Source of the DNA: JOPF133 sp052144935
GTDB taxonomy: Bacteria; Acidobacteriota; Terriglobia; Bryobacterales; Bryobacteraceae
DNA length: 39,084 nt
Reading direction: 5' to 3'
Assembly: GCA_052144935.1 (NCBI GenBank)
Contig: JBKQPR010000331.1
Location: 1-39,084, forward strand
Shown: positions 26,001-33,332 of the stretch, in pieces
Layout: each line of letters begins with the position of its first letter
How positions within the stretch are numbered: the first letter of the stretch is position 1
Notes under the pieces: model-generated
The model's database searches: none
What the model was told of the DNA's origin: nothing
What the model saw: the letters and a program-made list of their open reading frames with translations, nothing else
Made by a program: the position numbers and the translations under genes

Positions 26001-27768
26001 TGCCCAGCACCACCAGCAGCGCGACGTGCTCCGCGGCGCCGCGGGCGGGCCAGATGGCGAAGAGCACCAGGGCAGCGGCCATCCACACCGGGAGAGCGGC
26101 CACCGTGTAGAGCGACTTGCGCACCGCGCGGAAGTAAGCGGCGGGGCTGTGGACGGCGGTGAGGCGGAAGATCCAGTTGGCGCGCAGGGCGATGGGCATG
26201 GCGAACACCGCGCGGACGCCGACGACGGCGAAGAACAGCGCGATCATGCTGGCGGCTAGAAACGATCCGTTGGGCCGGTTCCACGGGGCGGCCACTTGCA
26301 TGGCTTCGAAGGATGACGGCCCGTAGATCAAATCGCGCGTATAAACCAGGCCGATTCCCAGGGCGATTCCGGCATAGGCCGCCAGAATGAGGCGGTGCTG
26401 CCGGCTGCGCGCGATGGTGCGCGCGGTGAACATCAGGACGGCGCGTTCGATCGGGGCGGGCAGGCATCGCGCGGCCATCCAGGCGCCCATTCGTGCGGCG
26501 AGGCTCGCGGCGGGGCGCGAGCGATCGGCAGGCAGGCAGGGGTCGGTCCGCCAGGCACCGAGGTGTGCGGCGAGGCGCGTGGCGGGGCGCGAGCGGTCGG
26601 CAGGCAGGCAGCGGTCGGCCCGCCAGGCCCCGAGGCGCGTGGCGAGGCGCGCGGCGGGGCGTGGGCGGTCGGCGGGTAGGCAGCGGTCGGCCCGCCACGC
26701 ACCGAGGCGCGTGGCGATGCGCGCGGCGGGGCGCGAGCGGTCGGCAGGCAGGCAGCGGTCGGCCATCCAGGCACCGAGGCGCGTGGCGAGGCGCGCGGCG
26801 GGGAGCGAGCGGTCGGCGGGCAGGCAGCGGTCGGCCATCCAGGCGCCCATTCGTGCGGCGATGCGCGCGGCGGGGCGCGAGCGATCGGCGGGGGCGATAT
26901 CGGGCTGCTCCACAATGCGGCGCAGATTGCGGCGATAGGCCAGGCCGAAGGCTGCGGCGGCGACGGCCGAGACCACCGGCAGACTCCACAGCGCCCGCGC
27001 GGCCAGAGGCGCGAACTGGGGCCCCGAGCCGCCGTTCAGTTGCTGGTAGAGGCCGAAGAACCAGAAGGAGGGCATCCACTGCAGCCAGGGATGAGCGTGC
27101 AGCGCGTAGAAGGGCGGCTTGAGAAACCAGACTCCCAGGATGGCGAAGAAGCAGGCCAGTTGCACGAAGCTGGAGAATCGCAGAAACAGCCGGTAGCTGA
27201 GCACCAGCGCCGCCACGCTTTGCATCGCCAGCAGCGCGCCACAGACGAACAGCCCGGCCAGCAACTGGGTGAGCCAATACGCGCCCAGGGAGTCGAGGCC
27301 GCCCAACCATCCGGCGCCGGGCGCGGTCCACAGAAACGGGAAGGAGAAGCCGGTGAAGCTGTTGAGGGCCGCCACGCCGATGCCGAGCGCGGTGGCGAGG
27401 GCGGCCACCTTGGCCAGGAAAATGGTGCGGACCCGCACGGGCAGGACGCCGAGGATGAGGCAATCGCGGCGATCCGGCAGCACCGTATTCCAAGCCAGCA
27501 CGGAGAAGAGGCCGGCGATGGCCATGGTGCTGGCAATCAGAAATTCCTGCTCGCTCCACGCCGCCACCAGGAGCTGGCTCTGCGGCAGGCGGGACTGCAC
27601 GTAGCGAGGCACGCTGGCCACCGCATAGGTGAAGCTGGCGGCGGCCAGCATGGCGGCGAACTGCACCAGCAGCTTCTGTACATCGGCGCCGGCGGACAGG
27701 ATCTCCAGGTCCACCAGGCGGGTCAGAAAGTCGCGATAAAGGACGCGAAACGGGCTCACCGCTTGCAC
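23048..27768 (-). pseudogene. ABC-2-like membrane domain fused to ADOP/MacB-type permease, one frameshift
   Basis: Very long gene, about 1570 aa if the single frameshift is repaired. Start is GTG 27768 with AAGGAGG just upstream. Residues 1-290 and 440-690 form a polytopic domain reminiscent of ABC-2 exporters (MAIAGLFSVLAWNTVLPDRR, VRTIFLAKVAALATALGIGV). From about 745 (FGDLRYGARILTKSPAFSAA) comes a complete ADOP permease: FtsX/MacB-type helices around a periplasmic domain, with GVALLALVIVCANVANLMLS and the RRRELGIRVALGASPRQVL repeat near the end. No ATPase gene is adjacent. One base is lost near 24866 (ADR to LLARVGIVG). Residues 294-437 are six copies of a 24-aa repeat. The export substrate is unknown; ADOP means acidobacterial duplicated orphan permease. 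Confidence 0.75.
26458..26889. repeat. Six-copy 72-bp minisatellite inside the permease fusion
   Basis: Six head-to-tail 72-bp units code for six 24-aa repeats, typified by ADRSRPAARIA then the LGAWRADRCLP-type half, between NLRRIVEQPDIAP and APIERAVLMF. The units differ by a few substitutions (Met/Leu, Arg/Met, Ser/Pro), none by length, so the frame is kept. The repeat is Arg-, Ala- and Pro-rich, with a Cys in every unit, and lies in what should be a cytoplasmic loop. Confidence 0.93.
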
Positions 27769-27873
27769 GGTTCCCTCCTTGACAACTTGGACTGCGGCGC
27801 GGGGCTGGAAGTTCCCGGCCTCGCGTTAGACCTGCCGGAAGACGGGCCGGGTGCGCCAGGCGCCGTGCCAAAA

Positions 27874-27903
27874 ATGCCTTGCAAGCCCCTGAAGACCTTC
27901 GAG
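27874..27903 (+). pseudogene. First ten codons of a second ydeI-like gene, truncated
   Basis: ATGCCTTGCAAGCCC opens MPCKPLKTFED, matching the start of the intact gene at 29375 (MPSKTLKTFDARD). The homology also covers the leader upstream (27784-27873 vs 29292-29374). It ends at GAGGAT (27901), where the sequence switches to an internal piece of the permease gene. Confidence 0.75.
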
Positions 27904-28076
27904 GATAAGGCAATCGCGGCGGTCCGGCAGCACGGTATTTTAGGCCAGCACGGAGAAGAGGCCCGCGATGGGCCCGTACCGGCAATCGGAAATTCCCGCT
28001 CGCGCCATGCCGCCACCAGGAGTTGGCACTGCGGCGGCGCGACTGCACGTAGCAGGGCACGCTGGCCACCGCATAG
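27901..28076 (-). pseudogene. Internal fragment of a second permease copy
   Basis: The 176 bases match 27451-27628 of the intact permease gene (codons about 47-106) at high identity with scattered differences, including small indels and stops. The left edge joins the truncated ydeI start at a GAGGAT that both parents share. The right edge ends at GCATAG, two bases before the point where the fragment at 29142 resumes the same homology. Confidence 0.8.
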
Positions 28077-28135
28077 AGGCGAAAAGATGCGTGTGAGTAT
28101 TGCCGAAGGAACATATCAGGAGCGCGCGTAATCCC

Positions 28136-28198
28136 GGCGCGGAGCCGCGGAGAGAAGCATTTCGGTTCTTCTCCGGCCTTTCTCCGCGCCTCCGCGTC
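28136..28198. terminator. Large stem-loop downstream of the DUF4337 gene
   Basis: Arms 28136-28153 (GGCGCGGAGCCGCGGAGA) and 28181-28198 (TCTCCGCGCCTCCGCGTC) pair at about 15 of 18 positions, with an inner GAGAA/TTCTC extension. It lies 10 bases past the stop of the DUF4337 gene (minus strand). No clear U-tract follows, so termination is a plausible but unproven role; it also looks like a common intergenic repeat type. Confidence 0.5.
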
Positions 28199-28207
28199 AA
28201 GATTGCG

Positions 28208-28738
28208 CTAGATCATCAACGCGGTGATCGCGATCGCACTTCCCGATATGCCGGCGATCACCCCCATCGCCGGGAACATCTTCCTCCTGGCAATGAAATA
28301 CAGTGAGGTGAGCACGAGGCCGATTTCCAGCAGGCCCTCACCCACGTCGTAGCGCACGGCGCGGGCCTCGGCGATCTCGGCCAGAGCGTCCTGCTTCCGC
28401 GCGTCGCTCTGAACCTGCTCGGCCTCCGCCTGGAACAATTTCTTCTGCTTTTCGTAGTCGGCCCTCATGCCATCGGCCGCAGCGCCCTGGGCGCTCCCCA
28501 CCGCCAGCAGGTTGCCGCCCACGTCCAGTACGTAGAACTTGATGCGCGCGGCCTGGTAGTAGGACCACGCATCGTTGGCGGTGGTCCGGTGCATGATCGC
28601 GGCGGTGTGGGTGCGGTGGGAAGCGATGGTCACAATGGCCAGCACGACTGCCAGCACGGCAGCCAACACGCCCACGCGCTGCCCCATTACATCGTCGCGC
28701 CCACTTTCGTATTCGTGATGAATCTCCAGTTTGCCCAT
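28208..28738 (-). CDS. DUF4337-family membrane protein
   Basis: 176-aa protein with one N-terminal helix (VGVLAAVLAVVLAIVTIAS), a central stretch with NDAWSYYQAARIKFYVLD and a charged coiled-coil-like segment (MRADYEKQKKLFQAEAEQVQ ... AEIAEARAVRYDVGEGLLEI), then two C-terminal helices (LVLTSLYFIARRKMFPAMGVIAGISGSAIA). This is the layout of DUF4337, a bacterial family without known function. Start ATG 28738 is preceded by TATAAT at about 28751-28756 on the minus strand, a good -10 box. It sits inside a 1.07-kb segment that splits the second permease copy. A decayed paralogue lies directly upstream. Confidence 0.8.
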   Translation of the reverse strand: MGKLEIHHEYESGRDDVMGQRVGVLAAVLAVVLAIVTIASHRTHTAAIMHRTTANDAWSYYQAARIKFYVLDVGGNLLAVGSAQGAAADGMRADYEKQKKLFQAEAEQVQSDARKQDALAEIAEARAVRYDVGEGLLEIGLVLTSLYFIARRKMFPAMGVIAGISGSAIAITALMI

Positions 28739-28752
28739 AGCCGATCCTCGTA

Positions 28753-29134
28753 TTATAGTGCGTGATTCCCGGCAAACGCTTCATGCACATGCACACGCAG
28801 CCAATCCGGCCCTGCGGCTGGCGCGGCAGGGAGCGGCGGCGGAGGGGAAGTGCCCGCCGATGGGGCCAAAACGGCCGCTACATCGTCGACCACAATCACG
28901 CTGCCGGCTATGTCGACGATCAATCCCAGTACCGGGAACAGGGTTTTCTTGGAAATGAAAAACAGCGAGCTGACGCACCAGCCCGATTTTAAGCAGGCCC
29001 TCGCCTACGTCGTAAACGCAGAGCGCGATTCTCGGCGGCATCGGCCAATAGGTCCTTGCTTCTTGCGCGTCGTCCTGAATCTGCGTGGCCTGGGCATCGT
29101 ACTTTTTCTTCTGCGCATCGTAATCGTTCCGCAT
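28753..29134 (-). pseudogene. Decayed DUF4337 paralogue, N-terminal half missing
   Basis: Homology to the neighbouring DUF4337 protein begins at MRNDYDAQKKKYDAQATQIQ (vs MRADYEKQKKLFQAEAEQVQ) and continues as VYDVGEGLLKIGLV (vs RYDVGEGLLEIGLV). It then jumps frame to LFFISKKTLFPVLGLIVDIA-like sequence, ending at a TAA at 28753-28755. At least two frameshifts are needed and the first ~90 residues are absent. The break at 29134 is close to where permease-like DNA starts (29142). Confidence 0.65.
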
Positions 29135-29141
29135 GGCGAGC

Positions 29142-29342
29142 GAAGCTGGCGGCGGCCAGCATGGCGGCGAACTGCACCAGCAGCTTTTGTACGTCGGCGC
29201 CGGCGGACAGGATCTCCAGGTCCACCAGGCGGGTCAGAAAGTCGCGATACAGGACGCGAAACGGGCTGGCCGCTTGCACGGTTCCCTCCTTGGGAACTTG
29301 GACTGCGCGGCGGAGCTGGAAGTTCCCGGCCTCGTGTTAGAC
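29142..29342 (-). pseudogene. 5' fragment of a second permease copy with its leader
   Basis: Matches 27631-27830, the first ~46 codons plus upstream region of the intact permease: MQAASPFRVLYRDFLTRLVD is nearly identical to the N-terminus there. The start GTG (29279) and the GGAGGG ribosome-binding site are preserved. The frame leaves homology after MLAAASF and reads into DUF4337 debris. Together with 27901-28076 it rebuilds codons 1 to about 106 of a lost second copy. Confidence 0.8.
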
Positions 29343-29374
29343 TGCGGGGAGACGGACCCGGTGTGCCTGCAAAG

Positions 29375-29941
29375 ATGCCTTCCAAGACCCTGAAGACCTT
29401 TGACGCGCGGGACTGCGAACAATGGCGGGAGTGGCTCGCCAGGCACCACGACTCGGAATCGGAGGTGTGGCTGGTATTCTACAAGCGCCACACGGGACGC
29501 CCAACCATCGCCTACGGTGATGCGGTCGATGAGGCGCTGTGTTTCGGCTGGATCGATAGCCTGATCAGGCACCTCGATGACGAGCGGTATGCCAGAAAGT
29601 TCACGCCGCGGAAGCCCGGCAGCCGATGGTCGACCGCCAATCGCAAACGCTTTGCGCAGCTTCAGGCAAGCGGGCGCCTGATGCCGCCTGGATTGGAGCG
29701 TCCGCCAACCGAGCGGAGCGGCGATGCGCCGAGACCCTCTGCGTCGAAGGTCCCGGAGTACATTCAGCAGGCGCTCAAGAGCCAGCCGGCGGCGTTGGAG
29801 TTCTTCGAGAGCCTGGCGCCATCCTACCGGCGCATGTACATCGGTTGGATCGATTCCGCCAAGCAACCGGAAACGAAGGCGAGAAGGCTGCGGGAGGCTG
29901 TCGGTAAGCTGGCGGCGGGGGAGAAACTGGGGCTGAAGTGA
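29375..29941 (+). CDS. YdeI/OmpD-associated family protein
   Basis: 188-aa cytosolic protein. It opens MPSKTLKTFDARDCEQWREW and carries the family hallmarks EVWLVFYKRHTGRPTIAYGD, AVDEALCFGWIDSLIRHLDD, KFTPRKPGSRWSTANRKRF and the C-terminal YIGWIDSAKQPETKARRLRE. This family is annotated as YdeI/OmpD-associated or bacteriocin-protection protein; the biochemical role is not settled. ATG 29375 is used; longer frames upstream enter permease-related leader DNA. It is divergent from the permease fragment at 29142-29342, the same arrangement as the truncated start at 27874 relative to the intact permease. Confidence 0.85.
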   Translation: MPSKTLKTFDARDCEQWREWLARHHDSESEVWLVFYKRHTGRPTIAYGDAVDEALCFGWIDSLIRHLDDERYARKFTPRKPGSRWSTANRKRFAQLQASGRLMPPGLERPPTERSGDAPRPSASKVPEYIQQALKSQPAALEFFESLAPSYRRMYIGWIDSAKQPETKARRLREAVGKLAAGEKLGLK

Positions 29942-30108
29942 GGCGCGGGGCCGGCGGCAAGCTGCTGGGGCGTGGCCGGGGCGAGAAGCTGGGCTTGAAT
30001 TGAAGTGAGGCGGGGACCGCGCGGCAAGCTGCTGGGGCGTGGCCGGGGCGAGAAGCTGGGCTTGATGTGAGGCGCGGGGCCGGCGGCAAGCTGCTGGGGC
30101 GTGGCCGG
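29942..30108. repeat. Tandem repeat derived from the ydeI 3' end
   Basis: Units 29942-30008 (67 bases), 30009-30070 (62 bases) and a partial third from 30071 share a GGCAAGCTGCTGGGGCGTGG core and a GAGAAGCTGGGCTTGA end. The latter resembles the last codons of the preceding gene (GAGAAACTGGGGCTGAAGTGA), so the array probably grew from the gene's 3' end. The remaining bases to 30220 hold no gene that I can see. Confidence 0.8.
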
Positions 30109-30220
30109 GTCCGCTCACGGCTAACTGGGCCTGCCGCGGTTTCAAAATAAGCTCGCTTTGACGGAGCACTCTCCGGGCGTACCAGCTTTCCCGTCTTGTA
30201 AACTTAGGTGGATCGCTCCT

Positions 30221-31519
30221 ATGTCTCTCTCCGCAGGCGACCGCCTGGGCCCTTACGAGATCGTGTCCGCGATTGGCGCGGGCGGCATGGGGGAAGTTTA
30301 CCGGGCGCGGGACTCCCGGTTGAGCCGCGAGGTTGCCGTCAAAGTCCTGCCCGAGCGCCTGGCCAACAATTCGCAAGCCCTGGCTCGCTTCGAGGGCGAG
30401 GACAAAGCGGTAGCGGCGCTGTCGCATCCCAATATCCTCGTGCTGTTCGACGCCGGCGCGCACTAAGGGATTCATTACGCCGTCACCGAGCTGCTGGAAG
30501 GAGAAACGCTGCGCGATCGTCTCAGCTTTGCGGCGCTCTCCTGGCGCAAGACTATCGACCTGGGAGTGGTGCTGGCCGAGGGTCTGGCGGCCGCTCACGG
30601 CAAGGAAATCATCCATCGAGACATCAAGCCGGGCAACATTTTCCTCACCGACGGCGGCCAGGTCAAGATTCTCGATTTCGGCCTCGCCCAGTGGCAGCCG
30701 AAGAGGTCTCCCGAAGACGAAACCGTCACCCTGGACGAAACCGCGGCGGGAACCGTGATGGGCACCGCCGGCTACATGTCACCCGAACAGGTGCGCGGCG
30801 AGAAGGCCGGCGCGCCGGGCGACATTTTCTCACTGGGCGCGGTGCTCTATGAGGCGGTCACCGGGCGGCGGGCGTTTTCCGGAAAGTCGGCCGGGGACAC
30901 CATGGCCGCCATTCTCAAGGAAGATCCTCCTCCGATCGCCGGCACCTGTAAACAGGCGCCCGCGGAGCTGGAGCGAGTGATCGAGCGGTGCCTGGCCAAG
31001 GATCCCGCGCAGCGGTTTCACTCCGCCCACGATCTGGCATTTGCCCTGGGGAGCCTGCTCAGCATGGCGGGCGCCAGGCCCGCAGCGGCGGGGCCATGTC
31101 GCGTGCGCCTTCGCGCATCCCTGGCGATTGCCGCTACGGTGGCGATTCTGATGGCGGCGGGCCTGTTTTACCGGCGCAGCCACACCGGACAGCGCATCGA
31201 CACCCTGGACGTATTGCCTTTCGCCAACGTGAGCGGCAACCCCGACACCGAGTACCTGAGCGATGGAATCACAGAGAGCCTGATGGAGAGCCTTTCCGAA
31301 CTGCCCAACCTGAAAGTGATGTCGGACAGCGCGGTGTTCCGCTACAAAGGCAAACAGCCGGACGCCCGATCGGCCGGACAGGAACCCGGTGTGCGCGCCG
31401 TACTTACCAGCCGGATTACCCACCGCGGCGATAACCTTGTGGTAAGTGCGGAATTGGTGGACGTCGCGGACAACAGCCGCTTATGGGGCGAGCACCGGGC
31501 GATCCCAGTTACTCCTTGA
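30221..31519 (+). pseudogene. Pkn-type serine/threonine protein kinase, nonsense codon and truncated 3' end
   Basis: Eukaryotic-like kinase with the glycine loop (IGAGGMGEVYRAR), catalytic Lys41 (VAVKVLP), HRDIKPGNIF, DFGLAQ and GYMSPEQ. A membrane helix follows at about residues 300-325 (LAIAATVAILMAAGLFY), then an extracytoplasmic part beginning LDVLPFANVSGNPDTEYLSD. A TAA at 30464-30466 (codon 82) interrupts the N-lobe in frame; relatives usually have Glu there (THEGIHY), so one G-to-T change would explain it. The C-terminus stops at SRLWGEHRAIPVTP, where relatives continue with a long TPR region, so the gene is also cut at its 3' border. It converges on the glycosyltransferase gene with an 11-base overlap. 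Confidence 0.8.
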
Positions 31520-33332
31520 CGTACCAAACCAGGATTGAGCTGCCGATACGCTGGGGCGGCGGCGCGGTGTCGGCCCATTTGGGGTAACCGAAGACCTTCC
31601 AGATCGTAATGCTCACGGCGTTCCAGCCGGGGGATGGATGGTCCGTATCGCCGGGCTGGAGCGGCGGGAGGGCATGGCCGGCCCAAAGATAGGTCCGGTT
31701 GAACGGGGCGAAAGTCAGTTGAGTGACTCCGCGGCGCGCGAGAAAGTCGCCCAGCCGCTTCATGTCCTGTCCCCAATCGAGATCGGAATCGGAAATCCAT
31801 TGCTCCGGATGGCTGCCGGCAAGCTCGTTGGTGTAAGGCAGATAGTCGGGATGCCGGAGGGCGCCGGAAACTATCTGCCAGGCGAGTAGCGCGGCCACGG
31901 CGGCGGTGGCCAGGGCGCCGCGGAGAGTGGCGGCCAGGCAGCCGGCGGCTACAGCGAGGCCGGCGTAGACGGGGAGGAGATAGCGGACGCCTATGTCGAT
32001 GTGGCCGGTCATGGCCACTACCAGGACGCCGGCCGCGAAGGCTAGCGGGAGGGCGACGCCGGTTCGCTCAGTGCCACTTACGCTGCCCAGTTGTGGGGCG
32101 GGCAATTCCAGGGCGCCCCCAGGCGGCTCCTGCCGGCTGTCCGCGGGTCTGCCCCCCGGGAAGCGCCGGCTGAAAGCCGGCTGCGGCGTCGAAAGCCCAT
32201 CGCAAGTCATTGGAAATACGTTCCTCGAAACCGCTGGTCTTTCATTGGAGTTTGGTGGGCCGGAGGCCCATGGGGACAGCCAGGATTGGCCGCCCCACCA
32301 GCGCCGGTGCTTCGCACCGGTGGCAGGCGGCACAAAACGGGGGTGCCCTCTGGGCCCTGCCCCACGGAAGAGCGTCGCGGCGGCGGCTGCTACCAGCAGC
32401 AGCAAGGCGAGCGGGGTCTTGAGGGCCAGCACCACCGGGAAGTAATACCAGAAGCCATTTGGGCTGCGGCGGCCCAGGAGATACGACGGATGGCCGGATT
32501 GGTTGTGTATGTACACGGAGTGAATGCCCGAGAAGAAGCGCGGGGCCGGCAAACGCAGGTGGAGGAACTCTACGCGGGCGAAGGAAAACCCGTACACGGT
32601 CCACACCACCAGCGCGGCGGCGGCCACCACCAGCGCCAGGGCTTTCCAGTGGGAACGGGTCGCGGGGGTGCGATGGCAGAGCCACATGGCCAGGCATCCG
32701 GCCGGCAGGAACAGGATGGCTGAGAACTTCGAGACGCAGGCCAGCGCCAGAAGCGCGCCGAATGCCAGACTGCGCCGGCGGTCGGGGCGCTCGGCCCAAC
32801 AGACGGCGGCCAGGGCGGCGGCGGGGGTCATCACGCCCAGCGCCATATCGGTGGTGGCCAGGCCGGCATGCGCCAGGACCGGCGGGATGGTGGTGTAGAC
32901 CAGCACGGCCACCAGCGCCGCGGACGCGCCACGGGGCGCCCCCCGGGCCCGCGCCGCCCACAGGTACACCACCAGGCTGCCGATCCAGAAAAACGGGAGG
33001 TTGCCCAGGCGAGCCAGCGCCAGCACGCGGTCATAATGCGCATCGTGCCCGAGGATGCGGTAGCCCTCGAAGTAGGAGTTCGGCCCGGGATGAAAGCGCT
33101 CGCCGGCGAGATAGGGTCCGATGGCGGCGAAGACCCGGCCTAGCGGCGGATGAGTATCTTCATAGAGGTACTTGCCGGTGGTGAGATACTCCATGCCGGC
33201 CGCCAGGGTATCCGGCTCGTCGATGGTGTGATTGAAAACCGGGTAAGTGGAAACGATGCGCGCCGACCCGATGGCGACTAACAGCACAGCCGCCATGGGC
33301 GCCCACTTCCGCCGCAGGGCATCCGGCAGCAT
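31509..33332 (-). CDS. GT-C glycosyltransferase (PMT/ArnT-like) with internal repeat insertion
   Basis: 607-aa polytopic membrane protein. The N-terminal features fit lipid-linked-sugar transferases of the PMT/ArnT group: an acid pair after helix 1 (FNHTIDEPDTLAAG), DTHPPLGR in the first large loop, and ten or so helices (ALVAVLVYTTIPPVLAHAGL, ALALVVAAAALVVWTVYGFS). The C-terminal periplasmic part begins SDLDWGQDMKRLGDFL. Between AAAATLFRG and VALPLAFAAG about 100 residues are foreign in character (Arg/Pro/Gly-rich, no hydrophobic helix) and correspond to clustered repeats at about 32075-32362. ATG 33332 directly abuts the nuoM stop, so the two are co-transcribed. Whether the interrupted protein works is unknown. 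Confidence 0.8.
   Translation of the reverse strand: MLPDALRRKWAPMAAVLLVAIGSARIVSTYPVFNHTIDEPDTLAAGMEYLTTGKYLYEDTHPPLGRVFAAIGPYLAGERFHPGPNSYFEGYRILGHDAHYDRVLALARLGNLPFFWIGSLVVYLWAARARGAPRGASAALVAVLVYTTIPPVLAHAGLATTDMALGVMTPAAALAAVCWAERPDRRRSLAFGALLALACVSKFSAILFLPAGCLAMWLCHRTPATRSHWKALALVVAAAALVVWTVYGFSFARVEFLHLRLPAPRFFSGIHSVYIHNQSGHPSYLLGRRSPNGFWYYFPVVLALKTPLALLLLVAAAAATLFRGAGPRGHPRFVPPATGAKHRRWWGGQSWLSPWASGPPNSNERPAVSRNVFPMTCDGLSTPQPAFSRRFPGGRPADSRQEPPGGALELPAPQLGSVSGTERTGVALPLAFAAGVLVVAMTGHIDIGVRYLLPVYAGLAVAAGCLAATLRGALATAAVAALLAWQIVSGALRHPDYLPYTNELAGSHPEQWISDSDLDWGQDMKRLGDFLARRGVTQLTFAPFNRTYLWAGHALPPLQPGDTDHPSPGWNAVSITIWKVFGYPKWADTAPPPQRIGSSILVWYVKE
32075..32362. repeat. Composite palindromic-repeat insertion within the glycosyltransferase gene
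   Basis: A cluster of repeat blocks: the GGCTGAAAGCCGGCTGC block (32168-32184) and GACAGCCAGGATTGGCCGCC (from 32275), both shared with 4661-4715; a hairpin GCGCCGGTGC-TTC-GCACCGGTGGC (32301-32324); and one GGGGTGCCCTCT unit with GGGCCCTGCC tail (about 32339-32360), shared with the epimerase gene. The reading frame of the host gene stays open across all of it. Boundaries are estimated from where the protein resumes normal membrane-protein character. Confidence 0.75.

Noticed and set aside
26458..26889. Regular 72-bp repeat as a possible CRISPR or attachment-site array
   Set aside because: Units are contiguous with no spacers and stay in the permease reading frame; it is a coding minisatellite.
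25856..28114. A 752-codon minus-strand frame overlapping the permease fusion
   Set aside because: Arg/Pro/Ala-rich out-of-frame translation of the same permease DNA and repeats; no independent start context or domain.
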